64,000 bases of DNA, from positions 1,061,583-1,125,582 of the forward strand of contig JYIP02000002.1 of assembly GCA_001051155.2 (NCBI GenBank). The letters run 5' to 3'. The notes beneath the pieces were generated by a model. The model was not told the DNA's origin. It saw only the letters and a list, made by a program, of their open reading frames with translations, and did no database searches. Shown in pieces: positions 33,809-45,251 of the stretch. This DNA is from Chrysoporthe austroafricana (Eukaryota; Ascomycota; Sordariomycetes; Diaporthales; Cryphonectriaceae). The stretch's first letter is position 1, and each line of letters opens with the position of its first letter. Position numbers and translations under genes: made by a program.

Positions 33809-36247
33809 ATGATTTGGGACAAACCTGCTTCATGGTACCGGCCGAAGTCAGTGGATGCATCTAGAAATCGTCTTAGGACGCCCTCAGATCTCAATATGTC
33901 TATGACAGGCTCTGGACGCTCTTCGGCTTCTAGAAACAGCATCGAAAGTGAATATAGTCTTAGCGTTCCGGAAGATTTTCCCGTCGACAATAATGTTTAT
34001 GTTTTCTTTCCAGACCCAGCGACAGATCCTAAACTTCCATTGGTACCCTCCCCACCGGGCAGCGTTAATACGAAATCAATCGGCTTCTCAACGGTGGCCG
34101 AAAATCGCTCTGACGCAGGTCCAGAAAGCGCAGATGCAGACGTCTATCGTGCGGCGCCAGAGGACCCTCGCCCCCGTCATTGGGATTCACTCTACGACCT
34201 CAACAATCTAGCCAGCCCGCCAGGCGTCTACCCCGGCCCGTCCCAACCCCTAGGTGTGCTGCAGAAGCGGTGGCGGGCCAAGTTCCAGCAGGACAACAAC
34301 GGGATCTGGAACTATGTGGAACACGTCCCGGCATGGACGGACCCGGAATGGGGCGAGCGGTACATCTACATCGACTCCGCGAGCGTGGCGGCCGGCGACA
34401 CGATGACCCCGGCCTACGCAAAGCCGGGCATGCTGCAGACGCTGCGACCTGCTCTGCTGCCCTCTGACGCCCAGTATGGACCCACGGCGGAGGCGAAGAG
34501 GTGGGGCTTCTACCCTTACCACAGTCAGTTCGGCATAGCGGCCGGACACTCGGGTGTCACGCCGACCGCGGCGCGGTTCCCGGACGTCCCGCTGAAGCTG
34601 CCGCAGGCCACAGCCAGGCAGCAGGGGATCCAGTATAGCGTCAACATCGAGGACTTGGAGGCCGAATGGGCGAGCTACTGCCAGGAGTGTGTGGCCGCTG
34701 GCGAGAATCCTACCGAAAATGGCTTCATCGGTGCTCTCTTCAACGCGCGGGAGGACGTCAACAGCCCCGCCGACTCTGCGATGGCCGAGGCACTGCTGAC
34801 GTTCTGGGAGATGATGCGGCGTAAGCAGGAGACAGACGAGCACCAGAGGATACTTTTTGCGGGCAATACATCCCAGGAGGTGAGAGCACGGTTTCGCCGG
34901 GGCTGGTCGTCTGGCTCGGCCAGGCCTTCACGGCCAGCTCTTGAGAATCTCCAGCACACTCACTAACATGTTCTTGTGCAGCTCATCGACTGGAACGTAT
35001 GGACTATCGACATGGGCGCAACTACTGATCTTGCTGAGCCACTACATGAGTAACTCTTACCATCTGAATCCTACTCTGATCTCTAAAGTACTGGATATTG
35101 ACTGGCATAGTCTTGTGACACGGGATAAGTGGGTCAATACGGAAGATAGAGGCGATGAGCAAAACGAGCCGAGACTTGTATATGACATATCAGGCAAGCA
35201 AGGAGAGTATACGTTGGTAACCCCCTCCTTTTTCCTCTTCCCATCTCTCGGGGCATGGGAGCTCGGGCTTCAAGACACGGTGCTAACACATGGCAGCGCG
35301 CATAACCCGGTCCTCTGGACCGCAATGCAACCAGCCCTTCAGCTGGTCTCTAAGGTTCTAGCCAGCGACCATCCGATGACCTGGGCATGGGGTGATGTGC
35401 GGAAGTTCCGCCAGGCCTACGACAGGCGGGACGACCTCAAGGACGCAAGTGAGGAAAAGTTTTTACGGAGTCAGAGACACTACGGCATCTCTAAACTGTG
35501 TCGGATGGCCCTCTGGCCGTATAATGATGGCGATGTGGATGAGCTCAGGGCTCGCGATATGCGATGGGAAGAGATGGTTCGGATTTACCAAACGCGGTTT
35601 GACTCAACCCGATATGCGTGTGAGATCCTCCGGCGAACGATACAATGGGACATACGACCGCATTATCGGCTGCAACCCGGTGAGCCTACAGAGGTGACTG
35701 CTTGTGCTGAGACAGCAATTGATAGGGACTACACTGGTCCGGTGCCATTCAGAATCATTATATCCATCGCTGCTGAGTTCGTTTGGCAGCTGCTGGTGGA
35801 TGATTACTCCCCTGCCGAGAAGGCGAGCGCCAGCTTTTATCTCGCCGCTACCATGCTGCATGAATTGGCTGTAAGTCAATTACCCTGCCCCTCCCATTCC
35901 TCATGCATATAGAGACTTTGGTGACACAGCACACTGACGAAGATCAACGAGTACAGCATGCACTACAGGTAGCGAGGTTGCAGATGTGCGGGCCACACGG
36001 AAGGGATAAGGAAACCAAGGAGGTGAAACCGCCACTGTGGCTGCAGTTGAATCCCGATTGGCAGCAGGAGATCGACGAATTTGACACTAAAAACAACTGT
36101 GACATTGTAAATTTGCTACAGAGACACGGTTTGCGGCACAGGCTCAATCGATATATGTTTAACGCGCAGAGGCTGGTGTGGACAGGCGACGAAATCTTCG
36201 TCGAGGATGAACCCATGGGCGAGGAAGGGTGGGCAACGGAATATAGG
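33809..36247 (+). CDS. Uncharacterised protein with intron-split HELAHAL zincin motif (5' part of locus)
   Basis: Proposed exons 33809-34879, 34982-35049, 35111-35206, 35297-35870 and 35957-36247 join in phase to about 700 residues. Splice evidence includes branch sites CTAAC and TTGAC just before the acceptors and, for the fourth intron, CTGAC followed by TACAG. The first about 250 residues look disordered; a folded region follows (HWDSLYDLNN, GVLQKRWRAKFQQDNNGIWN, NPVLWTAMQPALQLVSKVL). The fourth splice joins LHELA to HAL, making H600-E-L-A-H604, a zinc-binding HExxH motif, with a later FVEDEPMGEEGWATEY whose Glu could be the third ligand. I know no function; zincin activity is inferred from the motif only. 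The start may instead be the ATG at 33896. The 3' end is unresolved: a further exon reading GHIVGMKASRFL lies at about 36360-36405 but is one base out of phase. Confidence 0.6.
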
Positions 36248-36712
36248 GTTAGTATTTTCCACAATTTCAACCCCCACACTGCTTCGTGCTTGACAGAGAC
36301 TGATATATGTGTGCGCATGATAGTATTTTGGAGCGGTGGTTGATACGCTGCCCGCAGCTTTAGGCCACATCGTAGGCATGAAAGCGTCGCGATTTCTAGC
36401 TGAGAGTAAGCGGGTCCTTGTCCAATTTGTTATTCTACACCGCATCAGAGGCCATTGGCTTCCTACGCCTTGCCACCGCTGCCAGTCCTCCTAACGAAGT
36501 CCTGAGTGCAGCCTCAAGTCCGTCACCATCAAACATATCCTGAACGCACGTGAGAGGCGGCTTGGAAGCAAGGCTTCTACCAAGGGTCCGGGTGACCTGA
36601 TCGGGATGAAATAAGTTGATGCTTTGTGTTGGCTCTTTCTCCCCACTCCGTCTTTCAGACCCTTCTAGAAACGCTTGTCATCAAACTCTAAATCTGTGTG
36701 ATAGTGTCTGTG
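36248..36712 (+). other. Unresolved 3' or middle part of the HELAHAL locus
   Basis: Follows donor GTTAGT at 36248. Contains acceptor-like CGCAG at 36357 followed by an open frame starting ALGHIVGMKASRFLAE, a donor GTAAGC near 36406, acceptors near 36447 and 36511, and a frame reading AIGFLRLATAASPPNEVL. These look like short exons, but I could not join them to both flanks without a phase error. Confidence 0.4.
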
Positions 36713-38604
36713 ATGGCCGGCTTCAGGCTATGGCCTACTGCCCCCGGCACAGAAGACAGGTGGAATCTGCGTTCGACGCTTCCCGGGCAATCTTACCTGA
36801 GATACTTCAGCCAGAACTTTTGGGATAGCGAGGTCTCACGCTTTGGCGTCGGGGCGCTTAAGTTCCCGCCGCAGCTCATGCCGGCCACATTCACCTGGTA
36901 CGCATTTAGATGGGAGTTCGTCCAGCAGCGCTACGGCCGAGCGGCGGCTGAGTGGATTCGGAAGGCGTGGGACAGATTGAGTAAGGCCAGCGACAACCAG
37001 ATGCTCTGGCGTTGGCTTTACTACAGTACGATGGTCGCCGTCGAGGTGCAGTCCACCTACGCGTTATGGTACAAGGCGCGCCAAGACTGGTTTCAAACGG
37101 ATGTATCGGTATGGAACAACTGGAAGGCGGTAGAAGACGCATTCCTAATAATGCAAGACGAGATCAATACCCTCGCGCCTCGAGACGACCAAGACCCGTT
37201 AACACACCACGAGGACCCCCCAGCAAGCGAAATCGGTGGTTTCTTCCGGGCAGTGGACGATGCCCTGGTCATACTCAACTGCGAGGCGAGCTCCAACCAG
37301 ATCTTCGTGGCTAACTACCTACGCCTCGAGGAGGGGAGTGTGAAGGATGCGATCTTCAGAAAATATGCGAACTCTATGCGTTTGCGAATGTACTACTACC
37401 AGCAGAATATCGTGGGTGCGATCATCGGGTGCTTGAATTTCACCCAGGTGGGGACGATGTCACCACACACTTGGCAGTGGCTCACGAGAGATCCGGACGT
37501 GGACCCGCTCATCACTGAGCAGATACCGGACCTGGTGGCAAAATTAAGGACATGTTGGGCCTTCTTCAACGTCATCTTCTGTATCTTCAGTCCCGACGCC
37601 CACGAACGTCAATATGGCCTAGACCAACCGTTTGGAGCAGTCCATTCGGGGGAGGCGCTGTCGGTAGCGAACAGGATCGAGAAGATGGCGCGGAATCAGC
37701 ATCATAGGCTGGACCCAAACGATCCACGACGGCGTATTGCAGATCAATGGGCAAAAATCTTGGAGCTGGGCGATGCCCTGCGCGACCCGCCGCCCGGCTC
37801 TGCGGCAGCCGACCTCAACAGTCAGTTTATCTCTAGGAGCGTTGCCATCGACGGGATCCTCATGGAGGAGATGCATGCGATAGATCAGCAGTACATGGAT
37901 ATTCAGGAACCGAGACAGGTTGAGAACGCGGGCCTTCAGGACAATCAGCCCCTACCGGGTAAGTAGACCGTGGAATCATTGTTGGGGCACATGTAGGCTG
38001 ACTTGTGGACTTGAAACTAGACAACCTGAATCAGCAACGTGATTTCAGCGCAGAGGAAGAAATTATCTTCGCCATGGTAAGCGGATATCGACCGTATAGA
38101 GATGCGAACACCGGATTTACAAAATTCGAGAACGTGAGGAGCCAAATCCCGGATGACCAGTGGAACGCGATAGAGGCAGCGGCGCCGCCACTGCCTGCTG
38201 TCCCCGACCCTGATGTTGATTCCACAGAGTTCCTAAGGAGTCTCGAGACGAGGATCCTCTACCTGACATCCCAGATGAGAGAAGTCGAGCGACACGGTAC
38301 AGGATCTCTCAGTAGATTCCCTCCAGCCCTCCAGCTATTATTTGGGCTAGACGCCGCTAAGCGGAGTGAGGCCATCCAGAACATCGAGCACATGTTACGG
38401 CAGAGAGGCACCGCGCAGAATTATATTACCTCGCAACAGAACGTTACTCAAAGTGACCTACAAGGCGATATCCCAGCGCCTGCCGGCGTAGCCCAGCCCG
38501 ACGCTGCTGTGTTGAACGCACTTCTTCAGGCCAAAGATGACTTTCTTCAGACTGCTCCAGCCCAATTCCAAGAAGGCCAGCAAGAGCATGGCAAATACCA
38601 ATAA
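36713..38604 (+). CDS. Uncharacterised protein, possibly the C-terminal part of the HELAHAL gene
   Basis: Two exons, 36713-37958 and 38021-38604, split by a 62-nt intron with branch GCTGAC, give 609 residues from MAGFRLWPTAPGTEDRW. The protein is Trp/Tyr/Arg-rich and helical at first (SYLRYFSQNFWDSEVSRFG, MLWRWLYYSTMVAVEVQSTY, DWFQTDVSVWNNWKAV) and more polar, Gln-rich at the end. No signal peptide or named domain is recognised. Its opening has the composition of the preceding gene and no good promoter separates them, so both may be one gene of about 1,300 residues; see findings. Alternatively it is a separate downstream gene with its own ATG at 36713. Confidence 0.6.
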
Positions 38605-39109
38605 AGGGATTGGCAAGAGGTACAGAAAGAAACCTAGCAGGATTCTGATCAGTTTTAGCTAGACTTATTTGTGCCTTTATAGATTGAAGCTATTAACGCC
38701 AAGCCAGGCCTCAGTCAGTTCATGGCCCTTGAGGGTATCTAATACTTGCCACTATATATTTTCTTCAATTAGATTACAGGAGGCTTTTGGTGATTTGGTC
38801 ATTATCGATTTTGTGTTCTAGACTTGGGTTTCGTTGCGATGCACATAGAGAGGCTGCAAGGAGCTGCACATATAGAGTATGGAATTTGCTGCAGTGTATC
38901 AGCCCCCTCTTGACGCCATCGCCTGGGCAACCTCGAGATAGAAATAACTGTCCTGTCCAAACACGCCAGAGTGGGTATTGAAGAGCTGTATCAGTATGCA
39001 AAGCACCGATATTTGTAGAAGAAACAAGACCATGATCCCTAGACCTTTTCCCTGACCTCGCCTTCAACTCCGTAAAATGCAAAGTAGTGCTCGGTAGCCG
39101 TCAGCAAGC
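38605..39109. other. Convergent intergenic region
   Basis: 3' ends of the HELAHAL locus and the macro-domain gene. AT-rich; no feature recognised. Confidence 0.5.
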
Positions 39110-39990
39110 CTACTGCTTTTGCTTCTTCTCCGGGTGCTCAGAGTCACCTGGCTCAGACCTGGGCACATCGGGAAGCTTGCTGGCAACCTCCTCCGCCTCG
39201 GCGGCCTCCGCCATTTCGGTCTTCGAGTCGCCGCCAGTCGTGGTCTTAGCAGCCTCTTCGACAGGTGGAAAATAAACCCTAAAGTCTGTCAGTATCTCTT
39301 AGCCAAAGCCAGATTAAAGTTTTTGGGAGCTTCTCACGGCAAGGATTCGTTGTAGGAATCAACATCCTGCGCCACCCAGGTGACGAACACCACCTTCTCC
39401 AGCTTCTGGCCCTTCTCGCCCTCCAGAAACTTCTTGACAGCTGAGATCGCGACAGGGGCAGCCTCGCGAGGCGGGTAGCCGTAGATGCCTGTGCTGATAC
39501 CACACAATGCGAGCGACTTGCACTCGTTGTCCACAGCTAGGTCCAGAACCTTGTTGTACGCCGACGTCAACAGCTGCTCGCTCTCGTCTGGGTTGACCGG
39601 GTCGTAGATGGGGCCCACGGCATGGATGACCTTCTTGCAAGGAAGCTTGTGGGCACCTGTAATCTTGGCATCACCGGTCGCACAGCCGCCCAGCGTGCGA
39701 CACTCCGCGACAAGACCTGGGCCTGCGGCAGCGTGGATGGCGCCGTCGATGCCGCCGCCGCCAAGAAGGCGACTGTTCGCAGCGTTGGTGATGGCGTCGA
39801 CGGCGATCTTAGTGACGTCGTGGCGGACAAGGCAGACGCGGTCATTGAGGGCTTTCGAGGGCGTGATGGGACCGGAAGGTTTGAAGGAGAGGGTCGTTGG
39901 GACCTTGACGCCGGCTGGGGCGGGCGTGAGCTTGCCCAACTTGTAAAGGAGCGAGAGGGTTGGAAGTTCTTGTGCTGAGAGGATCGACAT
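39110..39990 (-). CDS. Macro-domain protein (ADP-ribose / O-acetyl-ADP-ribose hydrolase type)
   Basis: Two exons, 39338-39990 and 39110-39278, joined across a 59-nt intron, give 273 residues. The macro domain (about 45-215) shows the adenine/ribose-contacting segment VDAITNAANSRLLGGGGIDG, AIHAAAGPGL and the later CGISTGIYGYP loop that holds the diphosphate. This NAAN...GGGGIDGAIH pattern is that of MacroD-type hydrolases, which remove ADP-ribose from acidic residues or deacetylate O-acetyl-ADP-ribose. The second exon supplies an acidic, Lys-ended tail (EAEEVASKLPDVPRSEPGD and HPEKKQKQ), possibly a localisation signal. Start at MSILSAQELPT; an in-frame upstream ATG at 40131 lies in the leader. 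It is divergent from the GlnRS gene about 530 nt away. Confidence 0.9.
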
Positions 39991-40524
39991 TTTGTCTGCT
40001 TTGGCCGCAAGTTGGTCCAGAATCACAAAAGGAGATAGGCAGCAAAGATTCTTGGTCTGTGTCTCAAAACAACAGAGACTTGAAGGGATGAAGGGAGTCG
40101 TGATGTGCAGTGTGGGTGGGAGGAAGTACACAGTAAGTACGTCCGTAGGATGACGACAGCGGGGTTGGCGAAAGCTGCTGTGGGGCCTGGATCTAAGCTC
40201 CCGGGCACTTGCAGGGGCAACTGTTAGGTCTAGCGAAGGTCTCCCTGGTCCATTTGCTGCGTTGTACTATGGCAGGTCTTATCTTATCCGCCCTGCCCCT
40301 CGTGCCCCCCCAGCTGCTTCAGTGTGTTGGATGTGCGTTTAGAAATTTGAGTCATCCGGCGCAGAGCCAAAGACAACGCACCTGCATCACAACAACGTCT
40401 TTTCGCCGCTGCTCTCTCGACCCTGACTCTATAAGAGGATCTGAACATACAGGACGTCTTTTTCGAAGTAATTGACTTCGACCAGTACGTGTCGACCCCG
40501 GTACTCCTCCCATCGAAGGCAACA
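39991..40524. other. Bidirectional promoter region, macro-domain and GlnRS genes
   Basis: Two housekeeping-type genes start from opposite edges of this 534-nt stretch. No coding feature accepted within it. Confidence 0.5.
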
Positions 40525-42539
40525 ATGGCGGACAGCGTCGAGGCGGTCACCGCGGGCGTCGCGAAGCTCGTGCTTGACGAGGAGACTGGAGAGATGGTTT
40601 CCAAGAACGAGCTGAAGAAGAGACAGCAGAAGCGCGCAAAGAAGGCAGCAAAAGCCGCAAACGCAAATGATGCACCAGCAGAGGCGAAGAAGCCGGTGCC
40701 GAAGCCAAAGGAGAAACAGGAAGAGACCATAGACGCAGAGGCCATGTTCAAGCAGGGCTTCCTCAAGGACGTCTATGAGGAACGACCAGTCACTCCAGTC
40801 TTCGCCCGATTCCCTCCCGAGCCCAACGGCTTCCTGCACATTGGCCATGCCAAAGCCATCGCTGTCAACTTTGGGTTTGCAAAGTACCACAAGGGCCAGT
40901 GCTACCTGAGGTACGTTTACGTGCTCTCGAGTGCTCCAATGACCAGGCGCTGAACACATCTCTCGCAGATACGACGATACGAACCCCGAAGCCGAGGAAG
41001 AGATCTACTTCACTGCGATCCTCGATACAGTGCGGTGGCTTGGATTCGAGCCCTACAAGATCACATACTCCAGCGACAACTTCCAGAAATTGTACGACCT
41101 TGCTGAGAAGCTTATAAGTCTCGACAAGGGCTACGTCTGCCATTGCGACGATGCCGAGATCAAGCGTCAACGCGGCGGCGAGAAGGGAGAGACTCCTCGG
41201 TATCGCTGCAAGCATGCCGAGCAGACTGCCGAGGAGAATCTCCAGAAGTTCAGAGACATGAGGGATGGGAAATACAAGCCAAGGGAGGCCTTCCTGCGAA
41301 TGAAGATGGACATCACGGATGGCAATCCTCAAATGTGGGATTTGGCCGCATATCGCGTCCTGGACGCTGAACACCACCGAACAGGGGCGGACTGGAAGAT
41401 CTACCCAACATATGACTTCACCCACTGTTTGTGTGATTCTTTCGAAGGCATCACACACTCGTTATGTACCACCGAGTTTATCCTGAGCAGAGTGAGTTAC
41501 GAGTGGTTGAACAAGACATTGGGTGTCTACGAGCCCATGCAGCGCGAGTACGGCCGACTCTCCCTCGGCGGCACCGTTCTGTCGAAGCGGAAGATCCTGA
41601 AGCTGGTTGGAGACAAGATTGTGAGGGGCTGGGACGACCCAAGGTTGTACACGCTCATGGCAATCAAGCGGAGAGGTGTACCTCCGGGCGCTATTCTGGA
41701 GTTCGTGAACGAGCTGGGTGTGACGACCAATGCTACCGTCATCCAGATCGTGCGGTTCGAGCAGTCAATCCGGAAATATCTAGAGCGGACCGTACCGCGA
41801 CTTATGGTCGTATTGGACCCCGTCCCCGTCATCATCGAGGACATTGGCGATGAGGAAGGCAAGGAGCTCACGCTGCCCTTCTCTCCAAAGGATCCAAAGA
41901 TGGGGAGCCACACCGTCAAAATCACCAAAACCGTGTACATCGATCGGTCTGATTTCCGGGAGGTCGACTCACCCGATTACTTCCGCCTGGCGCCCGGAAA
42001 GTCTGTTGGTCTGCTGCAGATGCCCTATCCTGTCAAGGCGACAACATTCACTAAAGACGACGCCACTGGCAAAGTCAAGGAGATACGCGCTGTGTTTGAT
42101 CGGGAAGGCAAGAAGCCAAAGACCTATATCCAATGGGTCGGAACCGACGGCTCCCGGAGATGCGAGGTCCGTGTGTACAATCCTCTTTTCAAGAGCGAGA
42201 ACCCCAGTGCCGCTGAGGGCGGTTTCCTGAATGATCTCAACCCGGAAAGTGAGGTCATCTACCCGGACGCCATCATTGAGTCTGGCATCGACGAGGTCAA
42301 GAGGCGGGCACCTTGGCCCGAGGCTGCTGGCGAGAGCGAGCTGGGCAAGGGTGGCCCAGAGTCCGTGAGATTCCAGGGCATGAGAGTCGCTTATTTTGTG
42401 AGTCTACGAGCACCGCATACCTCTTCGAGAAAGACATGCCGCTAACTCTCGAATCAAGGCACTGGATTCCGACAGCACGGATGAGAAGCTTGTACTCAAC
42501 CGCATCGTGTCGCTGAAGGAGGACGCTGGCAAGAAATAG
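40525..42539 (+). CDS. GLN4: Cytoplasmic glutaminyl-tRNA synthetase
   Basis: Three exons (40525-40910, 40969-42397, 42459-42539) give 631 residues. A Lys/Ala-rich N-terminus ([20 protein letters not shown]) precedes the class I catalytic core with [20 protein letters not shown] (HIGH at 105-108), [15 protein letters not shown] made by the first splice, and VLSKRKIL (the KMSKS loop, about 332). [15 protein letters not shown] and [18 protein letters not shown] are also typical of the GlnRS/GluRS group; [18 protein letters not shown] favours GlnRS. The C-terminal anticodon-binding beta-barrels (about 370-610) are complete. It charges tRNA-Gln with glutamine using ATP. It is shorter than the yeast enzyme because it lacks the extra N-terminal domain. 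Introns are 58 and 61 nt. Confidence 0.96.
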
Positions 42540-42802
42540 ACAAGCATGTAATTACTATAACCGGAAACTAGAGCCAACAAAGGTAAACGCTACGTCGGCC
42601 TACCAACTGAAAGCCAGAAGCGAGGCTTATTTGCTCAAAGAGCAAGATCCGAGCCATTGTCTCCTCAATTACCTTCAGCTCTCCCACTACCATTACAATG
42701 CATTATTAGTAGCCTCCCTCGTTGTTCCAGTAAAGCGTATCATGTTGGACCCTGGAGAGTATATTATTAGCGTCCTTCACCAAATTCTGGCAGGGATCAA
42801 AC

Positions 42803-44302
42803 TCACTCTGGTCCATTAGCCAGCAGATCCCAACCATAAATCAGGTTGATGTACCGCAGCGCATGGCTCGCTACTTTCACAGCGCCAACATCGCTAGGGT
42901 GAGCCTCGGGTCCGATGTCATTCTCCTGCAGAATACCAGTGGTATTGAAAATGCGTACGAATGGTTGGCTGGTTGTGTTTAGTGTGCTTGTCGTGTTTGT
43001 AATGCCGTTGTACACGATTGGGTTGGACAGGTAGGAATCGCTGTTGAAGTAGTTATATACGTCCTGAATCTGTTGCGGATAGCCGAGGGAGGTGTCGTCG
43101 TAGTAAGTGTTTCCATCTTGGTAAAAACCTATCCAAAGGGACTTTCAAGGCATGTGAGCATTCTTCTGGAGAGGATAAGTGACTCCTTGATGGGCCTCAC
43201 CATTATTAAGACCTGCGCATTGGGCCAGACGCCATGCACGCCCTCGATCAGCTTGGTCAAGCTGGCCGCGTAAGTGTCACCTGAAATCCCATAGGTCCTC
43301 TCATTGGTTCCAATATTGATCACGACTAAATCTGCCGCTGGATGCGCTGAAAAGTCCCATGGGTCTTCCGTCGACAAATTTGCTGCAGTATTTGACCAGT
43401 CAGCAACACTCTGGAGGCATCTGTAAAGAAAAGGAGACGCTCTCTCACCTCCATACAACTCCTGCGCCCTCCCACTTGTATCTTGGGTATAGAACCACTG
43501 GACTGACTGGCCCCTAGGATTGTCAAAGCAAACCATGTCCGTCACGCAGATCCCGGGAAACGCCGTCACGCTGTACTCGGTCTCCCCCAGCCCCGCGCCG
43601 ATGCCGTACCCGAAGCTGCTCAGCCCCTCGTAGGTCGTGTACATGCCGGACGTGAGGCTGTCACCGATGAACTCAACCCTGCGCCCGTAGTCCGGGATGG
43701 CGACGAGGCTCTCGCCCGCAGCGACGTGGACGGCGTCGATCTGGACGCCGTAGCCCCAGTTCGTCACGCGCACCTCGAGGGTGTTGGGCGAGATCGGGGA
43801 CGTGAGGTTGGCGCCCGCGACGTCGGGAGAGACGAGGAGGTGGGTCGCGCCCGCCGTGATGTTGGTGAACATCCACTCAAGCCCGCCGATGCGGTAGCCG
43901 ACGAGCACGCCGGAAGACGTCAAGTTGCCAAAGGAGATTGCGACAGTGTCGCCCGTGAAGCCGAACTTGATTCCAGGGGCACTTGAGGATGAGAGGTCTG
44001 TCAGTCTGCTGAGCCTGAAGCAACGTAGGTGACTACGGATCTCACCTCCACCATGACACATATTGAGAGTCCCATCTTCCCTTGTAGGAGATTTCCGTGG
44101 CGTTGGGCGAGTATGTAGTGAAATCGTACGCCGACGGGTCAATCTCCGTGTCTGGATAGTCCGTCGTGCGAACCTGGCCATTCTGCAGGATTGTCCTCTC
44201 CTGCAAATCTTGAAGAAGCCTTTTTTCATGTGGCTTCAGGCCGCTGACGATGGCGGTGAAGAGCAGAATGCTCAGGGCCCGCAAAAGAATATTGTGTAGC
44301 AT
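42803..44302 (-). CDS. Secreted SGNH-hydrolase esterase, CE2-like
   Basis: Four exons (44046-44302, 43449-43981, 43201-43382, 42803-43141) join in phase to 436 residues. A signal peptide (LLRALSILLFTAIVSG) precedes an N-terminal beta domain (about 45-180) with SWWSAPGIKFGFTGDTVAIS created by the first splice. The SGNH core follows: block I EFIGDSLTSG with nucleophile Ser194, block III/V VVINIGTNERTYG, and block IV PEAHPSDVGAVKVA with His405. There is no Asp three residues before this His, as in CE2 carbohydrate esterases that work with a Ser-His dyad. The jelly-roll plus SGNH order also fits CE2. Likely role: deacetylation of plant or fungal polysaccharides outside the cell. Start: MLHNILLRALSILL. 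It is convergent with GlnRS. Confidence 0.87.
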
Positions 44303-45251
44303 AATGGATTTAGAGGACTTTCCAGGTCAAGACGTGATAACCAACGTCTGTTCTCTTTTTCCTTTTCTTATTTGGCCCCCTTCCTAGAAAGATCATGCTC
44401 ACTATTCTCGCAGGCACATACTTGGGTAGTCTTCTTATATTACTCGCAAGTCCCCGCTCCTATCCAAGAGCACAGAGCGCTTTCCGGACCCCAGTCATTT
44501 TGAGCCACTCTTCCGGCTTTCCCGTCCTCTCGCACGAGCCTATGCCGCTGCAGACAGACATCGCGTCCTCGGAATGCAACCATTGGGTCATCGCGTGACC
44601 GAGGTGGGATCCGCAGCAAATGCTCAACTTCCCCTCACAGGCTTAAACGAACCACGTAATACCGCTGTAAGCCAGATGATCAGCCCGTTTCGCGGAAAAT
44701 ATTGAGCACTGTCGCACGCTCGGTCCCGCTTGGAGCAGACTCACGGTTGCTTTCCACTAGATCGAAATTGCATTCCAAAAGAACGGCTATAGACTCGTCG
44801 AATGACTCCTTAGAGGGCTACTCCTGCGAACTTGCTTGATCATATAAGTTGGAGACTCTACGGGGCCTAAGCTGCAAGGCGTCCAATATCCTTGGCCTCT
44901 TAGGACACATTAGTGATTGGGCTAGAGCCGCTAATATATTACGTTTTTTGTCTACGCATTATTTAGGAAGGTGAATGTATAGAGCAAAGATGATATGCAT
45001 AGGATTTGCAACGGCTTGAAATAAGAATGTCACCAGTCGTCTCCATATGGCATTGATCATGACTTCATACCGAGGGTAAGCTCTTCAGGTGACGCTTTCA
45101 AAATGATTCTAACTGGACTGTAATCAACAACAACCAAGGCAATTGCATTGTTCTATTTGAATCGTTTGCTAATCATGTCAAGAACAGATTTACTAGAACC
45201 CGGCGTCTGGCCAGTGAAACCGAAGTCTCGGGATCTACAATACTTTACCGA
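44303..45251. other. Gene-free AT-rich stretch
   Basis: About 950 nt, AT-rich from roughly 44,880 onward, with only short ORFs. It may include the esterase promoter. No transposon relic was recognised. Confidence 0.5.

Noticed and set aside
44042..44229. Reading through the first esterase intron
   Set aside because: The spliced join SWWSAPGIKFGF matches the family pattern, and the read-through frame does not.
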